From Cryptomeria japonica (taxonomy: Eukaryota > Streptophyta > Pinopsida > Cupressales > Cupressaceae), in NCBI RefSeq assembly GCF_030272615.1, contig NC_081414.1, positions 312,557,664 through 312,621,663 on the forward strand: a DNA stretch of 64,000 nucleotides, written 5' to 3'. A program made the translations under genes and the position numbers. The notes under the pieces are model-generated. The model worked only from the letters and a program-made list of their open reading frames with translations, searched no databases and was not told where the DNA came from. Positions 10,666 through 22,720 of the stretch are shown piece by piece. The stretch's first letter is position 1; the number at the start of each line of letters is the position of its first letter.

Positions 10666-11998
10666 GAGACCCGCTATGAGTTCTTGGTGGACAACCTTTT
10701 GGTTCCCTCGTATGAGATCACTCCTGCTGAGATGATATGTGTCGTTGGTCCCGATTCCCATTTATATGGTTCCATTTTCACATACCATTGTAACAATATC
10801 CTTCCTCCTGATCTATCCAACAACTAAGACCGTACTTTCATTTGCCAATCTTCCCAATATATCATTTTAACCAATACCCTTTACCGTCGAGGTCTAGATG
10901 ACACTCTTATTAGATGTTTAGAAGGGGATGAAGCTCAGATTGCGTTGTGAGAAGTTCATGAAGGTATATGCGGTCCACATTCTAGTGGTCCTACCTTAGC
11001 CAAGAAACTCATTAGGACTGGATATTACTGGCCCATTATGGAAAAAGATTCATATCAATTTGTCAAGAAACGTAAGCAATGTTGAATTCATGGAGATCTT
11101 GTTCATGCGCCAACACAAGAACTTAAACTGATTGCGACTCCTTGGCCCTTTTGTTAGTGGAGACTCAATCTCATAGGCAAGAATCAACCTCCTTCTTCCA
11201 ATGACCACAAATTAATTATCACTGCCGTAGAATATTTTACAAAATGGATTGAAGTCATTCCTCTTGCCTAAGTCACTGAAAAATAGATTGCTACATTCAT
11301 TATTAACTATATCATATGTCATTACGGTATTCCTCTTTCCATCATCACAGATAACGGGTGTCCCTTCAAGAACCAGGATATTCATGAGCTTTGTGATCAC
11401 TTCAATATTAACCATCACTTCTCCACTCCACTCTACCCCCAAGGTAATGGTCAAGCTGAGGCGTCTAATAAAACCATTCTCAAAATCTTCGAAAAGACAG
11501 TCGATGACTCTGGCCGAAATTGGCACATCCAACTTAATCTCGCCCTTTGGGCTTATCACAGAAGTATTTGCACACCTACAACAACCACAACTTATTCACT
11601 TGTCTATGGCACTAAAGCTATCTTGCCTATTGAGGTCGAGTTACCATCTTTTTGAGTCTCTTTGCGAAACATTATCAGTGATGAAGACTACAAGGTCTCT
11701 CGCTTACAAGAGCTAGAACTATTGGATGAATGAAGACAAATTGCTTTTAATCACCTCAAGGCTTATCAACAAAGAATGAGTCACAACTAAAATCATAAGG
11801 TTAAGCCTCGTACATTTGAGTTAGGTGACTTAGTTCTTAAGGATAATCCAAGAAATCAATAGGACCGAGAGAAGAAAGGAAAATTCCTTATGTCGTCACA
11901 ACAGTCTACGGATTAGGTGCATATCAAATTTTGACCCCAGATGGATAACCTTTAGAGGATCCTATCAACAACATGCACCTTCACAGGTTTTACACATA
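10666..11998 (+). pseudogene. Element A integrase remnant
   Basis: Homologous to the integrase of element 1 over its length. The zinc-binding start keeps both histidines ('EVHEGICGPHSSG'), with the first of the two cysteines replaced (K-R-K-Q-C). The catalytic core shows 'TAVEYFTKWIE', 'SIITDNG.PFKNQD' and 'YPQGNGQAEASNK', that is Asp, Asp and Glu of the DDE triad. The C-terminal 'KPRTFELGDLVLKDNPRNQ' segment follows at about 11800. Several stop codons (e.g. near 10826, 10948, 11268, 11653) and frame changes break it. Confidence 0.85.
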
Positions 11999-12079
11999 GC
12001 TCTTCAGAATATCCCAATTCAAAAATACAAAAAAAATCAAAAAATTATAAAAAATACAAAAAAATCATAAAAATAAAAA

Positions 12080-12200
12080 ATTGCTACTTAGTGAAAACCT
12101 GGCAAACATGCGCCTCGTGACACAAAAAAAAAGAAAAAAGTAAAGAGAAATAAGTTTGTCCAATGGTGAAAACCAGGTTACTGGCACCATGTGTAGAGAC
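12080..12200 (+). other. Post-pol conserved motif pair (GTGAAAACC...GGCACC)
   Basis: Just after pol there are two related words, GTGAAAACCTGGCAAAC (about 12093) and GGTGAAAACCAGG followed by TACTGGCACC (about 12160-12190). Element 1 has the matching word at the same place after its own pol (42870-42925, minus strand). Conservation between two very diverged copies suggests a cis-acting role in the RNA, such as processing or packaging. This is inference. Confidence 0.5.
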
Positions 12201-13669
12201 ATTGCTCCTCCCTCCTTCAGGATTCAATCTAATCCTTTCACTTTGCACACACTCACAACCTACTTATCCACAATAAACCTACCCATTCCCATCATGGCTT
12301 GTTATTGATCTACCCAAGATTGGTTAGCCATTCATAATAAATCTCCCTTTCCCCCCCTTTCCATTCATAATAAATCAGATCCTATCTGTGGCTAAGGCAA
12401 ATCCTAAGTCTAGTGATGGGTGTGGAACTAAGAGCATTACACATGTTGAGGAGTACAGTTTCTTCCAGTTTTCTTCAGTCTATCTACGCACAATTCGCAA
12501 TAAAGCAACACTTACATCACAGATCCACAATAAAGTATTGATTTCATGGATTTGGCCAGTTTTAGATGAGATGTGAACAACAACAATGAGTTTCAACAAG
12601 TCAACTCTTGCAACAAACTTAGAAAACATTATGATTCAGTGTTATCTATCCTTTTGTGAACGAAACATTGTGACCACAATCAAATAGACTTATACAAGTG
12701 ACAAGAGACACTAAACTTGAAGACTATAGTGGATGTTGGTGTCAAGTCCTAGTTTTCTTTTGATTTTATCTTTTTGGTGACATGTCTTTTAGATTTTGCG
12801 TGATGTCTCTGACTAGAGATTCTATCTCCAAGATGTCTTTGACTAGAAAAGTGAGGATGGGATATGTTCACCTTTTGTTTTGTTGTCTGTGGATTGTCTC
12901 TTAGTAATGCTATGACTTGTCCAAGGATATGAGGACACTATGAGTCTTGTATGAATTGGGGCATTCCTTATTTGCAACTGTCTGATCTCCATGCAAATGG
13001 GTACAATGACTTTTTGGGTCGAACCTATATCTGGATTGTCATAACCTATTTGCCATAATAAAGCTCAATGACAATAAAGCACAAGAAGCTCTTTCACTTC
13101 CATATCTTCTAAATTCCATCTCCCTTTCGTGATTGACCTCCATCATCCTTCTTGAGTCTGTGTAGCCTACTATCACACGACTGAGTATAATAACACACTA
13201 AAAATATTTGCATTTCATGTAGTTTTCACCTGCATTACCACACATTAGCATTTCCTACATACATATAGATATCACAATTGTGTCACATCCTGCACACAAC
13301 ACATGTTAGCACATTTTATGTTCTCATCATGTAAATAATTATTTGCATTATCATATTCATCTGCATTTCATACATTCACATATGCATAGCATATAAAAAC
13401 ATAAAAGAATAAAAATATTGCATTCCATCATGTACATATTTGCATCCATATCATAAGCATCATATAGAAACATGCATTACATAGAAGCAACATCACATAG
13501 GTACATATACATATAGCTACCACAAGGATGAATCATCTCATATATATATCTCAAAAATCATAAGTGTCATGATACAATGATGTCAAAATCATATGGCTAC
13601 AATCACTCGAAGGTGTCTACATCATGATATAAACATGGTACACAAACTGACACATAGGGAGTCCTCTAA
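12201..13669. other. Element A spacer between pol and PMD pseudogene; no gene seen
   Basis: Low-complexity AT- and CA-rich sequence with repeated CATATACATA- and TGCATT-type words (about 13240-13520). No frame has recognisable motifs. It corresponds in position to the 3-kb spacer of element 1 (40254-43056), but I see no long match between them. Confidence 0.5.
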
Positions 13670-13671
13670 GG

Positions 13672-15505
13672 CTATGATGAAATCCCTCCCTTGGAGCCAG
13701 CTAGCCTCGACAGAGTCTGAGCCATGGAAGTCCCCGCCTTAAGATAATCTCTCTTGACCCCTCTATTTGGTGGTGGTGGAGGACCCATGACCCCACCACT
13801 AGACGTCTGTCTCCCATCTCTCCCTTCAGTGGTCGTCGTAGTCCGTGATGGTATCCGAAAGCTCCTAGCCCATTGATTTGGTGGCACAAATCCATAATAC
13901 AGATCTCTCTAGTAGGCTATTTCCTCCCCTGCTCATAAAACATAGGCGTATCTGACCCTAGTGTCCTCTGCTACCTGTCTCCCTGACCTTAGTGCCTCCT
14001 CAGCCTCCGTGTAGCCCTGAATGGCCTGATCTCTCTCTCTCTCTCAATGTCCTTCAGTTGTCTCCAAAGCCTAGCCTCATCCCTCTCTAAGTCCTGAATC
14101 TCCTATGCTTGTCCCTAGTAGATCTCTCTCAAGGATAGTAGCTCATCCTCCTCCTCTCCTTCCTCCTCACCTTGTCCCTATGGCTGCTCCTATCCCTGTA
14201 CCTATCTAGGCACCTATAAAGGCAGTCCACCTCTACCTTTGACTACATGAGCCTGTCTCTCCTCTCCTCCATCTCTCCTCTGAGCTACCCTCCTCTCCAC
14301 CATCAACCTCTACCTCCACCATCCCCACTATCATCTCCACCATCTCCACCATCACCCTCTATCAGCTCCTCTGGATCTGTCAGCCGTGGAAACAGATGCT
14401 TTTCCTAATATGCGCTATACTCAACATCCATCTCTGTGTCCTCCACCTCTTCCCAAATATCCCAAGGCATGGGAACCATCTCCTGGATTTGTGCCAATGC
14501 CTGATCATAAGATAATAACAGACCTAAATGTGCCTGATCTCTCACTGCCTGCACATACATCCCTGAACCCTGTGGCATCCATTGTATCCTGCCAAACTGC
14601 CTGCACACTCTGTCAATCAACTATCACTCAATGACATATGATGTCCTCCCAATCAAATACCTACTCCTGAACACATATGGAAGCTCCACAACGCCATCCT
14701 CCCACTCCTCACAATCTCAGTAAGGCCTCCATACCACACTGTCAACCTCATCGATTGCTAGATGCTAATACTCTAGCCTCCCAATTTGTGGCTAGGAATT
14801 AATCATATCATACAAATGTACATAATTGTGCCCATGTCCCCTGTCTCTAAAGTGTATCGGTCGTGTAACCAAAAGATTCTCATATGCCTATACCTGCAAT
14901 AATGTCACTCTGCATCCCAATCCTGTTAATCCATGATACAAACTGATGCAACTCATAATACAAGTGTGTCAGTAGACACAACCCCCATGCAAACCCGGTG
15001 TGCCCAGTCACCAATGTTTCCAGAGTCCTCCCCCATCCCACAACCAACCCTCGTGTTGCCCTGTTCGAATAGAGAAGCCCACTGATCACTCCTGCCAGCA
15101 CCGCCGATAGAGCCAACCTTGTAGTTGTCATGGTGTCCCAAGCCACATGTCTTGCCCTCATCTCCAATCCTAGATCCTAGAACACTCATCTCAATGTGTC
15201 CCTATCTCTCTCTCGATTGTAAGGAATCAAATCCCCATCGATCGATATCTGTAGTATCATGTACACATCCTCTAAGGTGACTGTCATCTCACCCATCGAT
15301 AAATGAAAAGTGCATGTCTCTGAGTGCCATCTCTCGGCTAATGCAGTAAGCAACCCCATGTTCACCTAAAACTTAGACATATACATAATATATCATAATC
15401 CCATTGCCTCAACTATTGCTCTATCCTCCAATCTCAGCTCTGGTCGTAATCCTCGAGTCAAAGGGAATCTCTCCCATGACTCCAGCATGGGTAGGTCCTC
15501 CTGCA
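13672..15505 (-). pseudogene. Antisense PMD (plant mobile domain) pseudogene of element A
   Basis: Read on the minus strand from about 15505 it shows the plant mobile domain core ('LTALAERWHSETCTFHL', then 'GEMTVTLEDV') as in the MAIN/MAIL family. It continues with 'AVLAGVISGLLYSN', 'GWGRTLETLVT', 'YDQALAQIQEM' and 'PWDI', each matching the ORF at 38245-40253 in order. A Gly/Ser/Arg-rich low-complexity region (about 14360-14160) and a coiled-coil-like tail follow. Many stops and frame changes break it. It lies downstream of pol, opposite in strand, exactly as in element 1. PMD proteins are nuclear factors linked to transposon silencing, and the domain is known inside plant transposons; a role here is unknown. 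Confidence 0.85.
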
Positions 15506-15974
15506 ATCAAGAAAATCAACTGTGTCAATCCTAGTAGTACTCCCTATTCATCACAAAGTGCTTCTCCTTTATCCTAGTGCTTATATCTATCATATGTTTC
15601 TCTATCCTAGTAGTACTCCCTGTTCATCACAAAGTGTTGCTTTTATCTTATCTTTTAGGGCATCTGCTTGAGTGCATCCTCTTGAGTAGCTTATCCAATT
15701 GACAATGTATGTTCTATCACAGAATTGTCAATTTCTATGGTACTCATTGTTCATCACAAAGTGCCTCGCTCAATCCTATCCTAGGGCCTTTGCTTGAGTG
15801 TATCTTCTTGAGTAGTTTTCTGATTAGCAATGTATGTTCTATCATAGAATTGTCAATCCTAGCCCTATGTGTTATCCTGGTCTTCCCTAGAGGACTTGTT
15901 TGAGTGTATCCTCTCAGTAGCTTATCCAATCGACAACATATGTTTATCATAGAACTGTTGATTCAACCTCGAAG

Positions 15975-16225
15975 ACATAAACATGCATTCATGATACAAA
16001 TGCACTTAAATACTACACAAACGTTCCTACATTTCACTGACGCGCCTGGGATTACACAGACGTGCTTTTGTCCTGCATATACGCGCTTGCCCTGCATAGA
16101 CATTTCTGCATTTCATAGACGTGATTGCATTTGTCATAGACACCTTTCAAACCATAGACGCATTTAGCCCAAACACAGATGCGCCTAACCTACCCAGACA
16201 TGCATGGCACCAACACAAACACACC
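15975..16225 (-). repeat. 20-bp-period array upstream of the antisense PMD pseudogene (element A)
   Basis: Thirteen copies of a degenerate CATAGACGCGCTT-like word follow one another. The C of its 'ACG' falls at 15982, 16001, 16022, 16041, 16061, 16082, 16101, 16120, 16141, 16159, 16180, 16199 and 16220, a mean spacing of 19.8 bp. Between words the sequence is not conserved, so this is not a simple tandem duplication. On the PMD-coding (minus) strand the word reads AAGCGCGTCTATG, comparable with TAGCGCTATTG in the arrays of element 1. The period is not a multiple of three, so it is not coding. It sits just upstream of the PMD frame. Confidence 0.8.
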
Positions 16226-16735
16226 TTCATGTCTTTTGACCCACTTGACAAGTTTCTAAGACATACCTAATATGCATTTATTGACCTACCTAACGTGCAT
16301 TTATGACAACAATTAATGCAACATGGTACAAGGAGGTTTTGTGGTACTCATTGGCTCTCTTGCATCTGCTGGCCTCTGATATTGGCGAACGTGATCAAAT
16401 CTATGCACTAATGCCATCGATGTTGACTGCTCTTTGCTCTCTTTGCACTTTGATCTCTTAGGTGTGTGGATGACAATGAGGATGTTTTCCCTTGTAGTTT
16501 ATCTTATAGACTGCCCTAGCCCTAGTCTTCTGAATCAACCTTCTTTATCCTGTGACTTTGTCACTCTATCCTATCTTGTCGGTCCTTTCTAGCCTCTCTT
16601 TCTTATCGAGAGATTGTCTGTGATCTTTTCAAACATTTTCATCCAATCTCTCAAGGGGGCATATCATTCCCGTCTTGTGGCAACTTTGTATCAGTTCATC
16701 TTATCTTCTTTGAAACAACGCGACAAGCTGCATTG

Positions 16736-16753
16736 TCTCAAAGAGGGGCAAAA
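16736..16753 (+). other. Polypurine tract of element A
   Basis: GTCTCAAAGAGGGGCAAA directly precedes the LTR start (A)TGTAGACACC. The same 18 bases occur at the PPT of element 1 on the minus strand. It primes plus-strand DNA synthesis in LTR retrotransposons. Confidence 0.85.
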
Positions 16754-16774
16754 TGTAGACACCTAAAATTGTCC

Positions 16775-17015
16775 TGTCTAATTAAATAAATATTTTTATT
16801 TATTTAATTATTTTATCCTATCTTCAATTAATAAAATAAATACTTATTTATTTAATTAATTCATTTATCCTTTTCTAGCCTTTCCTCATTTAAATATTTT
16901 ATTTATTTAAATTATTCTTTTCCTAAATTAAATAAACATTTCATTTATTTAATTGATCCCACTTCCTCTATTAATTAATTAAATCTTTATTTATTTAATT
17001 AATTCATTAACCAAT
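16775..17015. repeat. Five AT-rich palindromes in the U3 of element A LTR
   Basis: Five inverted-repeat units of the type AATTAAATAAA...TTTATTTAATT are centred at about 16794, 16843, 16900, 16943 and 16993, roughly 50 bp apart and separated by C/T-rich spacers. Element 1 has five equivalent units in the same part of its LTR. They may act as hairpins, attachment or binding sites; the role is not known to me. Confidence 0.7.
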
Positions 17016-17165
17016 TTCTACCCATGACACATGTCATTCATCTCTTAATTCCTACACTATCTACCCTCTCATTATTTTTTTATTTCCTCTACCTACCCTT
17101 TAATCCTAACCGACCATTTATTTTTTACACCTCTTAATCTTATCCCTCTATTTCCTATAGTGTCT

Positions 17166-17178
17166 TCTATATAAGAGG
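17166..17178 (+). promoter_or_regulatory. TATA box of element A LTR
   Basis: TCTATATAAGAGG lies about 410 bp inside the LTR, as expected for the U3/R boundary of a plant LTR promoter. It would drive the sense transcript if the copy were complete. Confidence 0.5.
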
Positions 17179-17524
17179 ATGCTTCTTTCACTATCAATCC
17201 TCCTAAGCATTCTAACTTTCTTATGCAATCAAGCCTTTTTGCGATCAAGCTATCAACCACATTTCCGTTCTTTGTTGAGCTCTTGTGCACATATAAAATC
17301 TGAGAGTAAACATATCAATCAAGATCAATGGAGATAGGAAGAATGGAGATTCAAACCCTAGTGGACATGTGATGGTATAATCTTTTTGATTTTGTTGATT
17401 TGCATTGTCTTAGCTAATCTTCATATGTTATGGTGGATCTTTGTTGTTGTTAGGCTAGGTTTTTGTGGTTGAATTCATTTAGTCTTTCAATATTGTTGTT
17501 TCCATTATCCACTTTTTACCGTAC

Positions 17525-18176
17525 ATAGTTATATTTAGAAGATAGAAACTGGAGTCTTTGTGCTATGCGAAATATCTGGTTAGAGTAGAATATCTTTCAA
17601 TATATTCGTGAGTCTTTGAGATGACAATATATTTGGGTTATAGTGGTTGATAGGAATTTTGGTACATTGACAGAATCTTTGTGTTTTAAAGTGTGCTAAC
17701 TATTGTCCCTGAGTCATTTTTCAGAAAAAGGGAAGTAACAGAAGACTTTGTTCTTTCATGGACACTTTACTTCCTAAGTAAATTAGTTAATATTACTTCA
17801 AGTTTGAAGTCATTTAGAGAAGGAATCTATTATAAAAAGATCTAATTAGATATAGTTGAATCTAAAAGAAGACTAAGTTGTTATTGTACCTTGGATTACT
17901 GTAAAGTTAGCATGCAGGAAAAATAGAAAGCAATTGTAGTAGAAAGGGGGAGCCTTCCTTTATAATTAGGAGGGGTTATATCTTGCCTTCTAAGAGATAT
18001 CATCATGTGTGCTATTGTGAAACACACATTTTGTGAACCTTCATCAATTTACAAAATTTTCACCCAATAGTATCTTTGCAAATCTCTTGTGAATGTGTAA
18101 TTTTGTTTGTAGGCTCTTTTCAAGGAAGAGATTAAATTTCTGCACATAAATTGTGGCAGGTTTAGGAATAGTTGGG
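17525..18176. other. No gene recognised
   Basis: AT-rich sequence with no frame of note. It may hold the rest of the element A LTR or its flank. No repeat elsewhere in the window was seen to match it. Confidence 0.4.
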
Positions 18177-19260
18177 TAAAGTCAACACCCATTATATTAT
18201 TAAGTAAAAAAATTTACAATGAATTTGTCTTCTAAGTTATGTTTTAAACCAGAAAAAACTACCATATCCCACAACAACCTACCTCCTAATCATGCACAAA
18301 AACATCTACACCATCCTAAAATAAAAAATAATCACCTATATATCATTTATCTAATTGCTTGAACTTGTATCAAAAACAAAAATAAATAAAAAAAGAAGAT
18401 CCATATTAGTTCGTTGATGCTCATCCCTCCAAACGCAGGCTCGACCATCAACTAGGTACTCATATTCATCGACAACATCGTGATGCTCTACTATCTTCCT
18501 CATTTCTCTCACAACCTTGGCCCACCTAATGACTAGACACTCCTTTTCATAGTCGACATTATCTTTAGACCTTGCAACTTCTTCCACATCTTGATTGTCC
18601 TCTACAACCCATTCCTCGCCATGTTGCAACACACCCACTATCTATGAAGCATCCTCCTCATCAATTTTATCCTCCTCCATGAAACCTTTAGTTGTTAGGT
18701 AATCCCACTCCCAGTTTGGACTTGTGGATTCTTTGATTTTGGTTACAAAAAGAAAGAAATTGATGCTTCTATCTATCTCGCCCTAATGAGCCATCAAAAT
18801 TCCAGGCTCCAAAGTTCTCACAATTGGGAACTTGTGGACCACAACTCCACCATCCTTGCTAATATAATACTTTTGAGGAAGAGGAATATGAATATTCCTC
18901 TCTATATTGTCTGTGGGCGCATTAATCTCACCAATAAAATAATACTTGAACACCAGGCATGTCAATTTTTTAGCCCATTCCCTTGATGTGCCCATGTAAA
19001 TAATCATTGCCATGAAAAAAGTTGGTATGTCCGAATTAACCCTATATCTATCATGAGCCAGGATAAATTATTGACCCATCACCTCCTTTACAACATGCAT
19101 GATATACTCATGACTGTTCACCAACACATCTCCCAGTCATTTATCTGTTATCTCACTCAAAAATGACATCTATGGCTTGGTAATCTCTAGAAGAATGGGT
19201 GTTTCCATTGCTAATCTCCAAATAACAAGGCTACCTTTCGTGAACTATTATATAACCCCT
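18177..19260 (-). pseudogene. Unknown family, copy Y (minus strand)
   Basis: On the minus strand the segments 'METPILLE', 'DRYRVNSDIPTFFMAMIIYMG', 'YYFIGEINAPTDNIERN' and 'HIPLPQKYY' match, in order, copy X at 19931-20990. An acidic C-terminal part follows (18640-18351: 'NQDVEEVARSKDNV'). Its 3' end carries ACACCCATTATATTATTAA, similar to the 3' ends of copies X and Z, as if all three ended at one defined 3' terminus. Stops break the frame. I do not recognise the protein; repetition and decay suggest a transposon gene or a gene family spread by one. Confidence 0.5.
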
Positions 19261-19930
19261 TCACCACCTTTCTATAAGCGTGTGTAGATATTAATTACAT
19301 GCCTCTACCATCTCACATCTACCACTAATTAGTATGCCTTGGGGCGTGCACAATAAATCATTCCCCTTCCTTGGCATTAATTATTTTGTCCTTCAAACCA
19401 ACACATATGCCTCTCGACACTCAAGCCAAATAAATATTGATGTACATACGTACCTATACCTGAGCTAATAGCAATATGCTTTGCTTCCCAATTTGATCAC
19501 CCTATTTTATTTCTCTCTCCTAGGCAATCATATAAATTCACACGTATTTTTTGTGCGAACTAAATCCTTTGCCACTCCAAATCTTACCATTTCCAAAACT
19601 CGCCAACCTATCTGTCCAATTCCTATTGTCATATATAGGTACTATCATCATTCTTTTCCACATCAAATTATACTAAATATTATTAGCATAATGTATATTA
19701 TGTAATAAAACATGTGAAATAAAAAAAAAAAAAATTTAAAACAAAAAACAATTTTTCTATCAAATATTATATATTATTTATATGATAATGAAACTCAATT
19801 GTAAACTCAATTGTTCATAATTATGAAAGATTTTAATTTTCAAGTTCATTATATAGTACTAGCCACTATGTCTTAATTTAAAAGTTTATAAAATTAAGGC
19901 AAATATTTCATTATTTTTGATAGATTTAGC
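19261..19930. other. No gene recognised
   Basis: Intergenic AT-rich sequence between two copies of the unknown family, with a poly-A run (about 19719-19735). The longest frame is about 75 codons and has no motif. Confidence 0.5.
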
Positions 19931-20990
19931 TGTAGAGGGGCAACACCCATTGTATTAATAAAAAAGTTTATACATAGCAAACAATATTATCACCCATATT
20001 TAACAAAAATGACATTCTTGACTGCTATCACCTTAGAAACTAGCACTATACACAAGATACATGATTGCAACGAATATAGAGCAAGCAAAAGCCCTTAGAC
20101 CACAAAAATGGGCTTATTGCATTAGAAAACACAAAACACAAAACACAAAATCAAAATGTCAATTCACCATTCTGACTTCCCCTTCATTATTTTTCATCTG
20201 CAGTCTCCTTTGCAAACTCCTCTACAAGCTTGTCCTCTAAATCCCTTGAGCCCTCACCGCTCTCACAACCATAGGGCATTCAAAGCTACAACCAAGGTGG
20301 TCCTCAGAAGCTGCCACCTCTTCAGCATATTATGCATCATTTGGGATCCATTCTTCCCCTAGGCCTAAACCCTAGTCATTGTCAGAGGCCACCTCACCAT
20401 TTTCCTCTATACCAATATCCTTGCACCCCTGCAAGCCCTCTTCTTCCATATACCTCCTTTGCCAACCATTATCAAACCCATGCACAATACTTGTGACCCA
20501 TAGGAGAAAGACAATATTTCATTTTTTCTCCCCAATTGTCCATTAAACTCTTAAGATTCAGAGTTTGAACAATTACATATTTTTTAACCTCCACATCCCT
20601 GCCCTGTGACATGTAAAACTGTGGCAAGGGCAGGTGAATATTGTCATGCACATTGTCTAGGGTTGCATCTATCTCCCCCATAAAAGAATGCCTAAATAAC
20701 ATTTGACATACCTACTTTTCCCTGGCTTTCCTAACACCCATGTATACAAGCATAGCCACAAACATCATTGATATATTAGAGTTAACCCTATAGCGATGAT
20801 ATGCTTTCATAAATTCCTCTCCAAGAACTCTCTTGGTGGCATGAAAAAGAGGATGCCCCATCACCATTACAGCAAGCATCCACTTGTCTATAACTTCCCC
20901 CACGAAAGAAATCTAGTGCTTGGTGGCCTCCAACAAAATGGGTGTGTCCATGCTTATTATCTCTTGCAAACCGCACCCCGAATAGAGACA
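19931..20990 (-). pseudogene. Unknown family, copy X (minus strand)
   Basis: Minus-strand reading gives 'MDTPILLEATKH', 'GEVIDKWMLAVMVMGHP', 'AYHRYRVNSNISMMFVAML', 'FMGEIDATLDNVHDNIHLP' and 'MSQGRDVEV', homologous to copy Y throughout. The 3' end (about 19940) has ACACCCATTGTATTAATAA. The frame is mostly open from about 20990 to 20470 apart from isolated stops, so this is the better preserved copy. The region between 'MDTPILLE' and the poly-A-like end is about 1 kb, too small for a typical autonomous element. No known domain was identified. Confidence 0.5.
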
Positions 20991-21511
20991 ATCCTAGGTT
21001 ACAAAGCTAAATGCTAATGACTTTGGATGCCCATCTGGTTATCATATTTATATCTACTCAACAATAACACTTGGGATTATGATATTGCCCAAAGTGGCAA
21101 TCTTTACCTACCGCCAAATCTTCCATATTAATTTCACCTAATATTGCAACCAATGACTCACATGCGGAATACTCATATCACTGTATGATTAGAAATCTCA
21201 CATAAAACTCTGGTCCTCACCCTAAGTTGTAATAATTTGAACCTCGCAAGAACCTCCACCTATCCTTCTTAACTCGCAAAGCTCATAATTAAAAAAAAAA
21301 TGAAAATCATTATCCTCACACCTTCACATGTCTATATTGAGGATATGTCCTTTTCTTGTCCTATATTTCCAGTTTCCCACTCTGAGCATATGACACGACC
21401 CACCTTGCAACTGACAAATATCACATCTGTCAAATTTCCTCTGTAATTTCTCTCTACCTACCTTGTCCACCCAACATTGAACACCAAGAGGAATGAGGTG
21501 ATGTGAAGTAA

Positions 21512-21673
21512 TGGTTGAAAGGACTACTCTGTAATGAGGATTAACTATACTTAATTGTATACTTAATTAACTATACATGTGTCTCTATTCCAGAGACCTT
21601 TTGTAGAACCATGGGCCATTTAGAACTTTGACCCGAAATACAGCTTATGCCATTGATTTGTGATCATCCAATG
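21512..21673. repeat. Repeat A+B, left copy
   Basis: Part A (21512-21574) starts TGGTTGAAAGGACTA and contains a near-palindrome around AATTGTAT. It recurs in the same orientation at 28631-28699. Part B (21575-21673), starting CATGTGTCTCTATTC and ending near GTGATCATCCA, recurs in inverted orientation at about 28722-28826. The two B copies could be terminal inverted repeats of a 7.25-kb element, or independent insertions of a small repeat. Confidence 0.6.
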
Positions 21674-21814
21674 GTCATCCAATGGTCACCCAAAAATAAT
21701 TTAAAATAGTATTATATTTAAAACAAAAATAAAAAAAATAAAAAAATGAAACATAATTTCACTTGGGTTGGTGCTGAAATAGTAAATACTGGATTGGTGC
21801 TATTTTTTTTGTCG

Positions 21815-22720
21815 GTAATATACATAATTTTTATTGATATAAAATAGAAAATTACATCACTATTGCATAAGTATCCAAATGATTTTTATAAAACCGCCCA
21901 TACAGATCATACTTTACTGCATTCCCTTGCAACCGCTAAAACTTTACATTTCATAGGGCCTATATACCATTTACAGTGGCCCCATTGTATACAATCTAGC
22001 CACCCCCAAAAAATTGGGCCATACATTGCAAGACCAAAATTTAGATAAAGAGGAAAATACAACACCACCAGACATTGGGATAGGGTTTTGATTCATCTTG
22101 CTTGAAGTTGCTTCACGCACATCAGTTGCCTCCACCACAACTCCACCCTCCCGCTTCTTCCTTCTCCACTGAGCCATCCCCAAACCCCTACCCTTCCCTT
22201 TAGCTTTCACCTTCTCTTTCTATGTTGAACACCCACATTCATCAACTCCATGGGATTCAATCTCTTTCTTCCTCAAATACAACTTCAAAGAGTCCCATCC
22301 AATTGCAACCTCTAGTTGTTGTTCATCTTGGTTTACTACAAACAACCAACGTATAAAGGGTACCAATTCCCTCGACTCATGCACCCCCTTAATGTCGAGG
22401 CCTCGACATGGCCATTTCCAATAGTTCCTTCAAATCACATAGCTATTCATCCTCCACACAACCCCTCATAATTTGTATAATGGATTCTTCATTCTCTCCC
22501 ATTTCGAGCCCCCAAGCCAAAACCATTATGAATACATAGACATTAGTTCAATATTTATGCATTGTCCTCAAAAAATGATCACCCAAAAGTGTTTCCATTA
22601 TCTGCACAAATGCCTCATCCCCAAGTTTGAATATAGATTTAATTTGCTTTGCGAAGACATCTCCCACAAATGCCATTTGTTGCTTGGATGTATATAGCCT
22701 AAATGTGGCCTCCATCTTGA
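21815..22720 (-). pseudogene. Possible third copy (Z) of the unknown minus-strand family
   Basis: The left end (CATAATTTTTATTGATATAAAATAG, about 21821-21845 region) resembles a 3' terminus on the minus strand, as in X and Y. The minus-strand frame to its right reads 'LVPFIRWLFVVNQDEQQLEV' and then a Lys/Arg/Gly-rich tail (22210-21971). Direct protein similarity to X and Y was not shown, so membership rests on the 3' end and spacing (three ends at about 18180, 19935 and 21815). Confidence 0.3.

Larger units (their letters stand above)
7187..17524 (+). mobile_element. Element A: truncated, decayed Tat-lineage Ty3/gypsy LTR retrotransposon
   Basis: Order on the plus strand: protease remnant, G-patch-like segment, spacer, RT, RNase H, second (archaeal-type) RNase H, integrase, then a noncoding stretch, an antisense PMD pseudogene, a 20-bp-period array, PPT and 3' LTR. 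RNase H followed by an archaeal-type RNase H is the hallmark of the Tat lineage. Gag, leader, primer-binding site and 5' LTR are missing; the left end abuts subterminal-repeat sequence. Each domain matches the same domain of element 1 (35648-54465), so both belong to one superfamily. Many frameshifts and stops show it is much older. The right limit is uncertain. Confidence 0.85.
16754..17524 (+). repeat. 3' LTR of element A (right end uncertain)
   Basis: Begins with TG immediately after the PPT. It has the same design as the LTR of element 1: a run of AT-rich palindromes next to the PPT, then a pyrimidine-rich stretch, then a TATA site (TCTATATAAGAGG, about 17166-17178). The end is set at ...CCGTACA (17524) only because it ends in CA; there is no 5' LTR in the window for comparison. 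The LTR could be longer, up to about 18170. Confidence 0.6.
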
